DNA of 38,002 bases, taken from contig JAJAYZ010000049.1 of assembly GCA_027118455.1 (NCBI GenBank), positions 1 through 38,002 of the forward strand, written 5' to 3'. Made by a program: the position numbers and the translations under genes. Positions 1 to 7,156 of this stretch are shown piece after piece. Under the pieces are notes generated by a model. The model had not been told where the DNA came from. It worked only from the letters and a program-made list of their open reading frames with translations, and did not search any database. The stretch is from Actinomycetes bacterium (GTDB lineage Bacteria > Actinomycetota > Actinomycetes > JAHEKZ01). Position 1 is the stretch's first letter. Each line of letters opens with the position of its first letter.

Positions 1-78
1 CGGGAAGCCGGACAAGCCCGGGAAGCCGGACAAGCCCGGGAAGCCGGACAAGCCCGGGAAGCCGGACAAGCCCGGGAA
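1..78 (+). repeat. 18-bp tandem repeat, 4 perfect copies
   Basis: The unit CGGGAAGCCGGACAAGCC occurs four times without mismatch at 1-72. The first six bases of a fifth copy follow at 73-78. The period is a multiple of three and encodes GKPDKP, so changes in copy number stay in frame. The array may continue beyond the left end of the window. Confidence 0.95.
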
Positions 79-145
79 CAGCGGCAACCGCACCGGACAC
101 CAGCAGGGCAAGGGTCACGACAAGGGCAACCACCACCACGACTGA
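1..145 (+). CDS. C-terminal end of a Lys/Pro/Gly-rich repeat protein (partial)
   Basis: The window opens inside a reading frame whose codons start at position 2 and which ends at TGA 143-145. The visible 47 residues begin with four GKPDKP units encoded by a perfect 18-bp repeat. A hydrophilic tail rich in Gly, Asn, Gln and His follows and ends in HHHD. The repeat is low-complexity and strongly basic/acidic mixed, as in cell-wall-spanning or extracellular linker regions of actinobacterial surface proteins. No domain is visible in the part present, so its function is unknown. The codon pattern (Gly-Lys-Pro-Asp-Lys-Pro without stops) and the clean stop support real coding. The opposite strand is also open here, but only because of the repeat. 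Confidence 0.6.
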   Translation, partial: GKPDKPGKPDKPGKPDKPGKPDKPGNSGNRTGHQQGKGHDKGNHHHD

Positions 146-178
146 GCCAGCCGACAGAACAACCCGTGAGGGTGTTTC

Positions 179-202
179 CCTCTGTGCCTGATCAGGCAGA
201 GG
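179..202 (+). terminator. hairpin after the partial gene
   Basis: TGCCTG-AT-CAGGCA (185-198) is a perfect inverted repeat. It is extended by CCTC (179-182) and GAGG (199-202) with a two-base bulge. It lies 34 nt after the TGA at 143-145 and ahead of the bkd operon. There is no T-run, so it is at best a weak or GC-type terminator. Confidence 0.35.
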
Positions 203-211
203 ATGGGGGTG

Positions 212-226
212 ACCGGAGATCCCGGT
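212..226. promoter_or_regulatory. inverted repeat upstream of the bkd operon
   Basis: ACCGG-AGATC-CCGGT forms 5-bp arms around a 5-bp spacer, 54 nt before the bkdA start. The flanks also carry the direct repeat GGTGACC (209-215 and 224-230). Position and symmetry would suit a repressor site, but no known operator is matched. Confidence 0.2.
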
Positions 227-279
227 GACCTGAGCGGTCGGTGCAGTGATCCTGCTCCCTGGCCGGTAGGAGGAGCTGT

Positions 280-1371
280 ATGGCGATTCCGGCGCACACT
301 CCTGACGACACGTTCGTCCAATTGCTCACGCCTGAGGGCGAGCGAGTGGAGAACGCCGACTTCCCCCTCGACATCCCCGACGATGAGTTGCGCTCGCTCT
401 ACCGAGACCTCGTGCTGGTCCGGCGCATTGACGCGGAGGCGACGGCGCTGCAGCGCCAAGGCGAGCTCGGGCTGTGGGCACAGTTGCTGGGACAGGAAGC
501 GGCGCAGGTCGGAGCGGGCCGGGCGCTGATCTCCGGCGACATGGCGTTCCCCACCTACCGTGAGCACGGAGTGGCCTGGTGCCGCGACGTCGACCCATTG
601 AGACTGCTTGGGCTCTTCAGGGGAACGACGAATGGTGGCTGGAATCCCGCGGACCACGGTTTCGCTCTCTACGCGATCGTGACCGGCGATCAGTGTCCGC
701 AGGCGGTCGGCTACGCGATGGGGCTGCAGCACGACGCGGCGGAAAACGCAGCGATGGTCTTCTTCGGCGATGGCGCGAGCAGCCAGGGTGACGTCAACGA
801 GTCGTTCATCTGGGCGAGTGTCTTCAACGCACCCGTCGTCTTCTTCTGCCAGAACAACCAATGGGCGATCTCCGAACCCCTCGAACGGCAGACGCGGATC
901 CCGCTCTTTCAGCGTGCCTGGGGGTTCGGCTTCCCGGGCGTCAGAGTCGATGGCAACGACGTCCTGGCTTGCTTGGCGGTCAGCCGACAGATGATGCAGC
1001 GTGCACGCGACGGAGCCGGGCCAGCGCTGATCGAAGCGTTTACCTACCGCATGGGCGCGCACACCACGTCTGACGACCCGACGCGGTACCGCCTCGACAC
1101 TGACGTCGAGGCCTGGCGGCTGCGCGATCCGCTCGAGCGAGTGCGATCGTTTCTGCACAAGCAGCAACTGGTCGACGACGGGTTCTTTGCTGAGCTCGAC
1201 AACGAGGCGGAGCTGCTGGCGCAGCGGCTGCGCGATGGCGTGCGGGCGCTCCCCGATCCGAGCACGGAGGAGATGTTCGCGCACGCATACGCGGAGCCCC
1301 ACGCGCTGGTCGAACGGCAACGCGACGAATATGCGCAGTACCTCGCTGATTTCGTCGCAGAGGACGCCTGA
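280..1371 (+). CDS. bkdA: branched-chain 2-oxo acid dehydrogenase E1 alpha subunit
   Basis: This is the thiamine-diphosphate decarboxylase alpha chain of the 2-oxo acid dehydrogenase complex. Together with the beta chain it decarboxylates the oxo acids of valine, leucine and isoleucine and loads the acyl group on E2 lipoate. The 363 residues contain the YREHG motif (93-97), the ThDP motif GDGASSQG (163-170) with its partner QNN (191-193), and the loop YRMGAHTTSDDPTRYR (256-271). The HTTSDDPTRYR form is typical of branched-chain rather than pyruvate E1. The start is ATG 280, with GGAGGAG at 269-275. The stop overlaps the next start (TGATG), so the two subunits are translationally coupled. A pyruvate-type E1 is the alternative but less likely. 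Confidence 0.9.
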   Translation: MAIPAHTPDDTFVQLLTPEGERVENADFPLDIPDDELRSLYRDLVLVRRIDAEATALQRQGELGLWAQLLGQEAAQVGAGRALISGDMAFPTYREHGVAWCRDVDPLRLLGLFRGTTNGGWNPADHGFALYAIVTGDQCPQAVGYAMGLQHDAAENAAMVFFGDGASSQGDVNESFIWASVFNAPVVFFCQNNQWAISEPLERQTRIPLFQRAWGFGFPGVRVDGNDVLACLAVSRQMMQRARDGAGPALIEAFTYRMGAHTTSDDPTRYRLDTDVEAWRLRDPLERVRSFLHKQQLVDDGFFAELDNEAELLAQRLRDGVRALPDPSTEEMFAHAYAEPHALVERQRDEYAQYLADFVAEDA

Positions 1372-2351
1372 TGACCCAGACGCTGACGATGGTGCGCGCG
1401 ATCAACGCGGGGCTGCGCTGCGCTTTGGAAAGTGATCCCAAGACAATGCTGATGGGCGAGGACATCGGACGCCTGGGTGGAGTCTTCCGAGTGACCGATG
1501 GCCTGCAGAAGGACTTCGGTGAGCAACGAGTCATCGACACGCCTCTCGCCGAATCATCGATTCTCGGAGCGGCCATCGGTTTGGCGATGCGTGGCTATCG
1601 GCCGGTGGTCGAGATTCAGTTCGATGGCTTCGTTTACGTCGCCTTTGACCAGATCGTCAGTCAGCTGGCCAAGATGCACGCGCGGTCGGCCGGACAGGTC
1701 AAGATGCCGGTAACGGTGCGACTGCCGTTCGGTGGCGGGATCGGTGCAGTCGAACACCACAGTGAGTCGCCTGAGGCGTACTTTGCGCATACCGCCGGTC
1801 TTCGGGTCGTGACCCCCTCGAACCCGGTGGACGCGTTCCACCTCGTCCAGCAGGCCGTCGCATCCGATGATCCAGTGATCTTTCTTGAGCCGAAGCGTCG
1901 CTACTGGGACAAGGCCGAGGTTGACACCGCTGCCGCGCCGGCGCTACCGATGGGGGCGGCACGGGTGGTGCGTAGTGGCACAGACGTGACGCTGGTTAGC
2001 TACGGGCCGATGGTTCGCACGTGTTTGGAAGCGGCAGCAGCTGCGGAAGGTGACGGGACGAGCATCGAGGTGGTTGATCTGCGGTCTCTTTCGCCGCTGG
2101 ACACGGACACCGTGACGGCGTCCGTTCGCCGAACCGGGCGATGTGTCGTTGCCCATGAATCAACGGTCTTTCTCGGGCTGGCCGCGGAGATTGCGTCGGC
2201 CGTTGCCGAGGAATGCTTCTTCGAGCTGGAGTCTCCGGTACTGCGTGTTGGAGGCTTCCACACGCCTTATCCGCCGTCGCGCCTCGAGCGGCACTACCTG
2301 CCGGACCTCGACCGAGTGCTCGACGCCGTCGACCGGTCGCTGGCGTACTGA
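1371..2351 (+). CDS. bkdB: branched-chain 2-oxo acid dehydrogenase E1 beta subunit
   Basis: This is the beta chain of the E1 alpha2-beta2 heterotetramer. It supplies the glutamate that activates ThDP and the transketolase-C-like domain that binds E2. The 326 residues show MGEDIGRLGGVFRVTDGL near the N-terminus and DTPLAESSILGAAIGLA, with the likely ThDP-activating Glu at 61. The histidine-bearing segment EHHSESPEAYFAH is followed by a C-terminal domain ending in HTPYPPSRLE. The PYPPSRLE ending is characteristic of branched-chain E1 beta. The ATG at 1371 shares one base with the bkdA stop. The gap to the E2 gene is 9 nt, so all three genes form one operon. Confidence 0.9.
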   Translation: MTQTLTMVRAINAGLRCALESDPKTMLMGEDIGRLGGVFRVTDGLQKDFGEQRVIDTPLAESSILGAAIGLAMRGYRPVVEIQFDGFVYVAFDQIVSQLAKMHARSAGQVKMPVTVRLPFGGGIGAVEHHSESPEAYFAHTAGLRVVTPSNPVDAFHLVQQAVASDDPVIFLEPKRRYWDKAEVDTAAAPALPMGAARVVRSGTDVTLVSYGPMVRTCLEAAAAAEGDGTSIEVVDLRSLSPLDTDTVTASVRRTGRCVVAHESTVFLGLAAEIASAVAEECFFELESPVLRVGGFHTPYPPSRLERHYLPDLDRVLDAVDRSLAY

Positions 2352-2360
2352 GGAGAGCCC

Positions 2361-3746
2361 ATGTCCAATGACCTGAAGTTTTGCCTCCCGGACCTTGGCG
2401 AAGGCCTGACCGAGGGCGAGGTCTTGCGGTGGTTGGTGGCGGCCGGTGACACCGTTGCGATCAACCAACCGCTCGTCGAGGTGGAGACCGCAAAGGCAGC
2501 GGTTGAGCTGCCATCGCCCTATTCAGGGACCGTTGTCGCGCTGCATGCTGCAGAAGGCGACCTGCTGCCAGTCGGTGCACCACTGGTGACCATTGCGAGC
2601 GACGTAGACACCGATGGTGAGTCGGGGATCTCTCCTTCGGATTCGGTTTCTGCCGAATCCGAGCCCCATGAGGGCACTGGCCCGCTTCTGGTCGGCTACG
2701 GCGTTACCGAGTCGGCAACGCGTCGTCGGCGCCGAGTGGGTGCGCCGAGCCCCCACGGCACCGAGCGCCCAGAGGCCGGGCCGCCCGGCGAGCCGGTCAA
2801 GCCCGTGCGGCACGGCGGGCTTGAAGTGGGCCGCGCGGCCGAGGCGAAGTTCGCCGACATCGATGCATCGGCGGTGACAGCGCGGGCCAAGCCGCCGGTC
2901 CGCCGTCTCGCGAAGCAACTGGGCATCGACCTTGCGGATGTTCGACCAACGGGTCGAGACGGCACGGTGACGCGCGACGACGTGGAGGCTGCCGCGGCGC
3001 TGCAGTTGGCCGGCAAGACGTCGGATGGCGCGGCGCGTACCGTCGACGGTGATCGGCGGGAACCGGTACGCGGCGTGATGCGTTCGATGGCGGCTGCGAT
3101 GACTGAAAGTGCCGCGACGATCCCGTCAGTTACCGAGTGGGTTGAGGTCGATGTCACGCGGAGTGCGGGGTTGGTCGATCGGATGAAGGGCCTTCCCGAG
3201 TACGCCGACACCAAGGTCACGCCGCTTCTACTCGTTGCGGCAGCATGCCTAACCGCCCTGCACCGTGAGCAGCGGATCAACGCTGTGTTCGACGCGGTGG
3301 CTCAAGAGATCGTCTACCGCGGTGCTGTGCAGCTCGGTGTCGCCGTCGCCAGTGACCGTGGTCTGGTCGTCCCACATGTCGGTGACGCGGCAGCTCTGAC
3401 GCTGCACGAGTTGGCGGTTGCGCTCGCGGATGTGGTCTCACGCGCTCGCTCCGGAACCGCGACACCCACCGACCTCGTCGGCGGAACCTTCACCATCACG
3501 AACGTCGGGGTGTTCGGGGTTGACGGTGGAACTCCGATGATTACACCTGGGCAGTCGGCGATTCTGGCCTTTGGGGCATGGAGACAGAAGCCATGGGTCG
3601 AGGGCGATCAGTTGGTTGTTCGCACAACGTCAACGCTGTCGCTCTCGTTCGACCACCGGTTCATCGATGGCGCAACGGGATCGCGCTTTCTACGCGACGT
3701 AGCCGACATTCTTGAGGAACCAGCTCTCCTGCACCTCTGGACCTAG
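2361..3746 (+). CDS. bkdC: 2-oxo acid dehydrogenase E2 (lipoyl acyltransferase)
   Basis: This is the dihydrolipoyl acyltransferase core of the complex, transferring the branched acyl group from lipoate to CoA. The 461 residues comprise one lipoyl domain (about 1-80, ETAKAAVE with lipoyl Lys45), a Gly/Pro/Ser-rich linker, a peripheral subunit-binding domain (about 177-212, PPVRRLAKQLGIDL..PTGRDGTVTRDDV) and a catalytic domain (about 233-461). The catalytic domain has DHRFIDGATG at 431-440, with His432 and Asp436. TITNVGVFGVDGGTPMI is a form seen in actinobacterial branched-chain E2. The start is ATG 2361 behind GAGGAG. No E3 (lipoamide dehydrogenase) gene lies in the window, so a shared E3 must come from elsewhere, as in mycobacteria. 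Confidence 0.9.
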   Translation: MSNDLKFCLPDLGEGLTEGEVLRWLVAAGDTVAINQPLVEVETAKAAVELPSPYSGTVVALHAAEGDLLPVGAPLVTIASDVDTDGESGISPSDSVSAESEPHEGTGPLLVGYGVTESATRRRRRVGAPSPHGTERPEAGPPGEPVKPVRHGGLEVGRAAEAKFADIDASAVTARAKPPVRRLAKQLGIDLADVRPTGRDGTVTRDDVEAAAALQLAGKTSDGAARTVDGDRREPVRGVMRSMAAAMTESAATIPSVTEWVEVDVTRSAGLVDRMKGLPEYADTKVTPLLLVAAACLTALHREQRINAVFDAVAQEIVYRGAVQLGVAVASDRGLVVPHVGDAAALTLHELAVALADVVSRARSGTATPTDLVGGTFTITNVGVFGVDGGTPMITPGQSAILAFGAWRQKPWVEGDQLVVRTTSTLSLSFDHRFIDGATGSRFLRDVADILEEPALLHLWT

Positions 3747-3826
3747 AGGAGCCCAAGTCGAGTATGCGCCTGTGACTCAGCAGGCCTTTCCGGCACCCTT
3801 GTTGCAGAGTCGGCGGGCTGTGGAGG

Positions 3827-4822
3827 CTAGTTGATGGTCAGGGTCTTGGTGCGTGACCAGGAGTCGCCGTACGCCGGGCCCATGCCGGAGAACACGCGGT
3901 ACTTGCCGCTGGCCGCACTGCCAGGGGCAAACTTCAGCAGGTAGGCCCCCGTGGGGTCGACGTCAACGCACTTCAGCGATCCCCAGCTTCCGCTCAGCCG
4001 CTGTAAGCAGGCCTGGACGCCGGTGAAGAATGCCGGGTCGCCGCCGAGCGTGCCGGTGAACCTCACCACTGTCCCAGCGGCCACGGTGGTCCCTGGGTCG
4101 ACGGCGATCGAGATCTTCTTTCGCACCTCGACGGTGACAACGCGAGTCCAGCCGCCGATGCCATTCGTGGGCGTGTAGGTCGCGGAGTACCGAGCGTTTA
4201 CCGCAGGCGAGAACGTTTGCGTCCACTTGCCGTTGACGTCGGTGGCGACGTTGCTGGTGACGCCAACGCCGAACGGGTACTCGTCGCGGGTGACCTGGAT
4301 CTGGGTTCCTGGGATCGGCGCACCCAGGGCGTCCGTGAGCGATCCGTAGATGCCAACGGGCTTGCCAGCGGGAATGACAGTCTTGCTGGCGTTGATCGTG
4401 AGGGTGCTGCCAGACGCCGCGTTGTAGCCGATGGGTGTCGAGGCTCCGCCTAGAGCCGGTGGCACGACAACGACGCCGTCAGGCGTGTAGTCGACGGCGT
4501 AGACCGCGAAGTAGTAGGTGGTCCCTGCGTTCAGGTCGTCAAACACCACACTGCGGGCTGCAGTGTCGTCGACGAAGCGGCCGCGGTCGGCGGTGAATGG
4601 CGTGAAGTTCGAGTCGTCGTCGGCGGTCACCCAGTAGGCGTCGAAGACTGCGCCTGGCTCGATGGTCTTCCAGTCAGACCAGGTGGCCTCAGCCTTTTTG
4701 GTTCCGGCTGGGCCCACCGTCAGTCCGGCAGGATTGGCAGGGGCGACCGCAGAGGCGACTCCCGTGCCCAAGGCCACAGCCAGCAGGCCAGTGGTGGCAA
4801 GAACGATGGCAACGCGCTTCAC
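3827..4822 (-). CDS. secreted protein with fibronectin-III-like and Ig-like domains
   Basis: The 331-residue product starts at GTG 4822, behind a GGGGGAT ribosome site on the minus strand. It has a clear export signal: MKR, then a hydrophobic stretch ending VASA, with likely cleavage near residue 25. Residues about 28-125 look like a fibronectin type III fold (GLTVGPAGTKKAEATWSDW and AGTTYYFAVYAVD). Two beta-rich Ig-like segments follow, starting at about 140 (LTINASKTVIPAGKPVGIYG) and about 235 (ISIAVDPGTTVAAGTVVRFTG). The repeated phrase 'value after treatment with GT.V.F.G.L' is typical of bacterial surface Ig domains. There is no catalytic motif, so a structural or adhesive extracellular role is inferred. 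It converges with bkdC, leaving 80 nt in which I see no terminator. Confidence 0.7.
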   Translation of the reverse strand: MKRVAIVLATTGLLAVALGTGVASAVAPANPAGLTVGPAGTKKAEATWSDWKTIEPGAVFDAYWVTADDDSNFTPFTADRGRFVDDTAARSVVFDDLNAGTTYYFAVYAVDYTPDGVVVVPPALGGASTPIGYNAASGSTLTINASKTVIPAGKPVGIYGSLTDALGAPIPGTQIQVTRDEYPFGVGVTSNVATDVNGKWTQTFSPAVNARYSATYTPTNGIGGWTRVVTVEVRKKISIAVDPGTTVAAGTVVRFTGTLGGDPAFFTGVQACLQRLSGSWGSLKCVDVDPTGAYLLKFAPGSAASGKYRVFSGMGPAYGDSWSRTKTLTIN

Positions 4823-4842
4823 GGAGATCCCCCTGTAGGAGC

Positions 4843-4882
4843 AGTGACGATAGTGGCGACAGTGACCACGGTGACGACAGTG
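4843..4882. repeat. degenerate short tandem repeat upstream of the secreted protein gene
   Basis: The stretch between the two minus-strand genes repeats variants of AGTGACGA: AGTGACGATAGTG, GCGACAGTG and GGTGACGACAGTG. It sits 21 nt upstream of the GTG at 4822 and so in the likely leader or promoter. The copies are imperfect, and no known binding site is recognised. Confidence 0.3.
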
Positions 4883-4907
4883 TCCTATGAGGGTAAATGA
4901 GGCTCGA

Positions 4908-5690
4908 TCATGGCGTGACAGCGAGTACGGAAATCACCCGTTCGGCCAGGTAAACGTCTCCTTGCACATCAACGGCTACCGCCTGCGATTTACGTTGTCC
5001 GCAGAAAAGCAGCTGCAGCGCCTCGAGCGGCAGCGTGACGGTGGCGTCAGGGTGTGGGGTGCCAGGCTCCGTGTCCGGTTCGGCGGTGATGTGCCAATTG
5101 ACCGTTGTGCCGGCAGGAGCCTCAGCCTGGCGCGCAACGATCAGGGGCAGAGCCTCGACCATGCATCGCTGTGAGGCGGTTGCAGCCGGGCCAGCCATCC
5201 GGGTAGGCCGGCCAGTGGCCCGCCGGATGTCCTGCTCATGTGCCCAGACGTCGAGGGTGCGAGTGCCCATGACGCGCGATACCGGACCGACCATCCCGGC
5301 AGGCCCGCGCAGTTCTGCGTCGGGGTCATCGGGGACGTAGCTGAGCTGCCAGGTCCGCTCCTCGAGCAGGGCGGAGAGCTCGGCAACCAGATCCGCTGGG
5401 GACATCGAGCGCCGCGCCTCGACTCCGACCTCGGTGTACTGCTGGAACGGCGTCTGCACGTGCGGGTAGCTGGACCAGTCGTGAATGGGCGAAGGCACCG
5501 AACGCCCGGCTAGTTCGTCCTCGAGCGCGCTGACGTGCGCGACTTTGTCGAAGACCGACCATCGGTCGAGGTCAGTTGGCCGGTGCCATTCGTCGTTCAG
5601 CTCACGCGCAAGCTGCAGGACGCCGGTCAGTGCATCGAGATACGCCGCAATGGCGACATCTTGAGACCATTCATGTGACGCCTCAAGCAC
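4908..5690 (-). CDS. mycothiol-dependent maleylpyruvate isomerase family protein
   Basis: This is a DinB/MDMPI-fold protein of about 260 residues. Near the N-terminus is WSVFDKVAHVSALEDELAG, and at about 150 MGTRTLDVWAHEQDIRRATGRP. The histidines in DKVAHVSALED and VWAHEQDIRRA are the usual metal ligands, and the D.RRATG signature marks the actinobacterial TIGR03083-type family. Members use or bind mycothiol, but the substrate of this one is unknown. The frame stays open on to 6074, but that part overlaps the nitrilase gene antisense and lacks family similarity. I place the start at GTG 5690 because a -10 hexamer TACCGT lies exactly 6 nt upstream. The gene is divergent from the nitrilase-type gene. 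Confidence 0.75.
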   Translation of the reverse strand: MLEASHEWSQDVAIAAYLDALTGVLQLARELNDEWHRPTDLDRWSVFDKVAHVSALEDELAGRSVPSPIHDWSSYPHVQTPFQQYTEVGVEARRSMSPADLVAELSALLEERTWQLSYVPDDPDAELRGPAGMVGPVSRVMGTRTLDVWAHEQDIRRATGRPTRMAGPAATASQRCMVEALPLIVARQAEAPAGTTVNWHITAEPDTEPGTPHPDATVTLPLEALQLLFCGQRKSQAVAVDVQGDVYLAERVISVLAVTP

Positions 5691-5696
5691 CCTGCG

Positions 5697-5702
5697 ACGG
5701 TA
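5697..5702 (-). promoter_or_regulatory. -10 hexamer of a leaderless promoter (MDMPI gene)
   Basis: On the minus strand the sequence reads TACCGT, then CGCAGG, then the start GTG at 5690. This matches the actinobacterial TANNNT -10 element with transcription starting at the GTG. A weak -35-like CTGCCA lies about 18 nt further upstream. No Shine-Dalgarno sequence is present, in keeping with a leaderless transcript. Confidence 0.5.
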
Positions 5703-5735
5703 TCGCGGCGCCGTTCGTCGTGGCAGGGTGGCGGC

Positions 5736-6509
5736 ATGAAGGTGTCTGCCGTCCAGTTCGAGTTCATCGAGAGCGAACCCTCTGACGCGCGCGTCAACCG
5801 AATGCTGTCGCTGGTCGCAGCCGAAACCGATGCTGACCTTGTCGTCCTTCCCGAGCTCTGGCCCAATGGTGGGTTCACCTATCTGCTGTGGGACTCGACG
5901 GCTCAACCGCTGGACGGTCCTCTGGTGCACCAGCTTCAGGACGCAGCACGCGCGGCGTCCGTCGTGCTTCACGGTGGCTCGTTCATTGAACGCCACCCAG
6001 ACGGCGCGTTGACGAACACCGCCCTCGTCATCGACAGCGATGGATCGTTGAACGCGGTCTACCGCAAGATCCACCTCTTCGGGTTCGTAGACGGTGAACC
6101 GAAGTACTTGGCAGCCGGAAAAAAGGTCGTCGTCGCTGAGACGTCCATCGGACGACTCGGTCTGGCTACCTGCTACGACCTGCGTTTTCCTGAGATGTTC
6201 CGACAGCTCACCGACGCAGACTCAGACGTATTCGTCGTCCCAGCTGCCTGGCCAGCACCACGGATTGCGCATTGGTCGGTGCTGGCTCGCGCCCGCGCGG
6301 TCGAGAACCAGCTGCCGCTGGTGGCCGCGAACACCGCTGGCACCCACGGAGGAGTCACGATGGGCGGCGCAAGTCTGGTGGTTGATGCCTTGGGCGCGAC
6401 CCTCGCCGAAGCCGGTGACGGCGAGCAGGTGATTCGGGCCGGGGTCGACCTGGCCCACACCCGTGACTGGCGCGAACGCTTTCCCGCGCTGGGCGACCGC
6501 CGCCTGTAG
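5736..6509 (+). CDS. carbon-nitrogen hydrolase (nitrilase superfamily)
   Basis: This is a cytoplasmic amidase-type enzyme of 257 residues, about the minimal length for a single nitrilase-fold domain. The Glu-Lys-Cys triad is complete: Glu40 in VVLPELWPNGGF, Lys111 in YRKIHLFGF, and Cys146 in GLATCYDLRFPE. The KIHLF and CYDLRFPE forms are those of the omega-amidase/NIT-like branches that hydrolyse small omega-amides such as deaminated glutathione or 2-oxoglutaramate. The exact substrate cannot be read from the sequence. The start is ATG 5736, preceded by GGGTGG. It is divergent from the MDMPI gene with only 45 nt between the starts, so their promoters overlap. It is followed 77 nt later by the ECF sigma gene. 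Confidence 0.85.
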   Translation: MKVSAVQFEFIESEPSDARVNRMLSLVAAETDADLVVLPELWPNGGFTYLLWDSTAQPLDGPLVHQLQDAARAASVVLHGGSFIERHPDGALTNTALVIDSDGSLNAVYRKIHLFGFVDGEPKYLAAGKKVVVAETSIGRLGLATCYDLRFPEMFRQLTDADSDVFVVPAAWPAPRIAHWSVLARARAVENQLPLVAANTAGTHGGVTMGGASLVVDALGATLAEAGDGEQVIRAGVDLAHTRDWRERFPALGDRRL

Positions 6510-6586
6510 GTCTCCGTGAACCGTTCGGGGCTCTGAGGACGACAGAGAGAGCGAAGGTCTAGCCCAGACGAGCCAGAGGGACGACA

Positions 6587-6619
6587 GTGTCCAAGGTGTC
6601 CAAGGTGTCCAAGGTGTCC
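6587..6619 (+). repeat. 9-bp tandem repeat at the sigma factor start
   Basis: GTGTCCAAG occurs three times in a row from 6587. A fourth, partial copy, GTGTCCAGC, follows. It encodes SKVSKVSKVSS. Each unit starts with an in-frame GTG, so copy-number change would lengthen or shorten the N-terminus without a frameshift. Confidence 0.9.
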
Positions 6620-7156
6620 AGCCTGCCCAGCACCGAGCCAGACGACGCAGCACTGCTGCGTCAGGTGGCGGACGGGGACCGCAGAGCGCTGGAGCTGCTC
6701 TACGCCCGCCATTCCGGCTGGTTGCTCATTCGGCTAGGACGCCGATGTGCTGACCCCGACTTGGTGGACGAGGTCGTTCAGGACACCTTTGTCGCCGCTT
6801 GGCGCGGAGCCGGTAAGTACACCGGGCAGGGCGAGGTGGCTGCGTGGATCTGGGGTATCGGAGTTCGCCGGCTTATCGATGCGCTGCGCAGGAAGCCGAC
6901 TGCCGATGTGGTCACTGAGCTGCCACAGTCTGGCGCAGAGATCTCAGCTGAAGAGCGGGTGTTGCTCGGCGTTCAGTACGGCGACCTCGCTGGTGCGCTT
7001 GACAGGCTCTCGCCAGAGCTGCGGACGGTAGTTCAGTCGACGGTCCTGGACGGGCTTACGACGGCTGAGGCCGGGCGGTTGCTCGGGATCCCTCAGGGAA
7101 CCGTGAAGACGCGGATGAAGCGAGCACGTGAGGTGCTGAGGGAGGAATTGGCATGA
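6587..7156 (+). CDS. ECF-type RNA polymerase sigma factor
   Basis: This 189-residue sigma-70-family regulator has region 2 at about 20-90 (LLRQVADGDRRALELLY..., DLVDEVVQDTFVAAWRGAGKY). Region 4 is at about 130-185 (LSPELRTVVQSTVLDGLTTAEAGRLLG, then GTVKTRMKRAREVLREEL, a helix-turn-helix). Regions 1 and 3 are absent, as in ECF factors. The start GTG 6587 follows AGAGGGA at 6575-6581. The first dozen codons are a 9-bp tandem repeat that offers further in-frame GTG starts. The stop overlaps the anti-sigma start (ATGA). The factor probably drives its own operon in response to a signal sensed by the membrane anti-sigma factor. No promoter motif could be fixed upstream. Confidence 0.9.
   Translation: MSKVSKVSKVSSLPSTEPDDAALLRQVADGDRRALELLYARHSGWLLIRLGRRCADPDLVDEVVQDTFVAAWRGAGKYTGQGEVAAWIWGIGVRRLIDALRRKPTADVVTELPQSGAEISAEERVLLGVQYGDLAGALDRLSPELRTVVQSTVLDGLTTAEAGRLLGIPQGTVKTRMKRAREVLREELA

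Noticed and set aside
1..78. Possible CRISPR array
   Set aside because: The units are contiguous 18-mers without spacers and are in-frame coding.
115..1320. Long minus-strand open frame (401 codons) over bkdA
   Set aside because: It is antisense to a gene with complete ThDP motifs, has no family similarity, and is a by-product of high GC.
5691..6074. N-terminal extension of the MDMPI-family gene
   Set aside because: It lies antisense to the nitrilase gene, adds no family-like residues, and a leaderless start at 5690 fits better.
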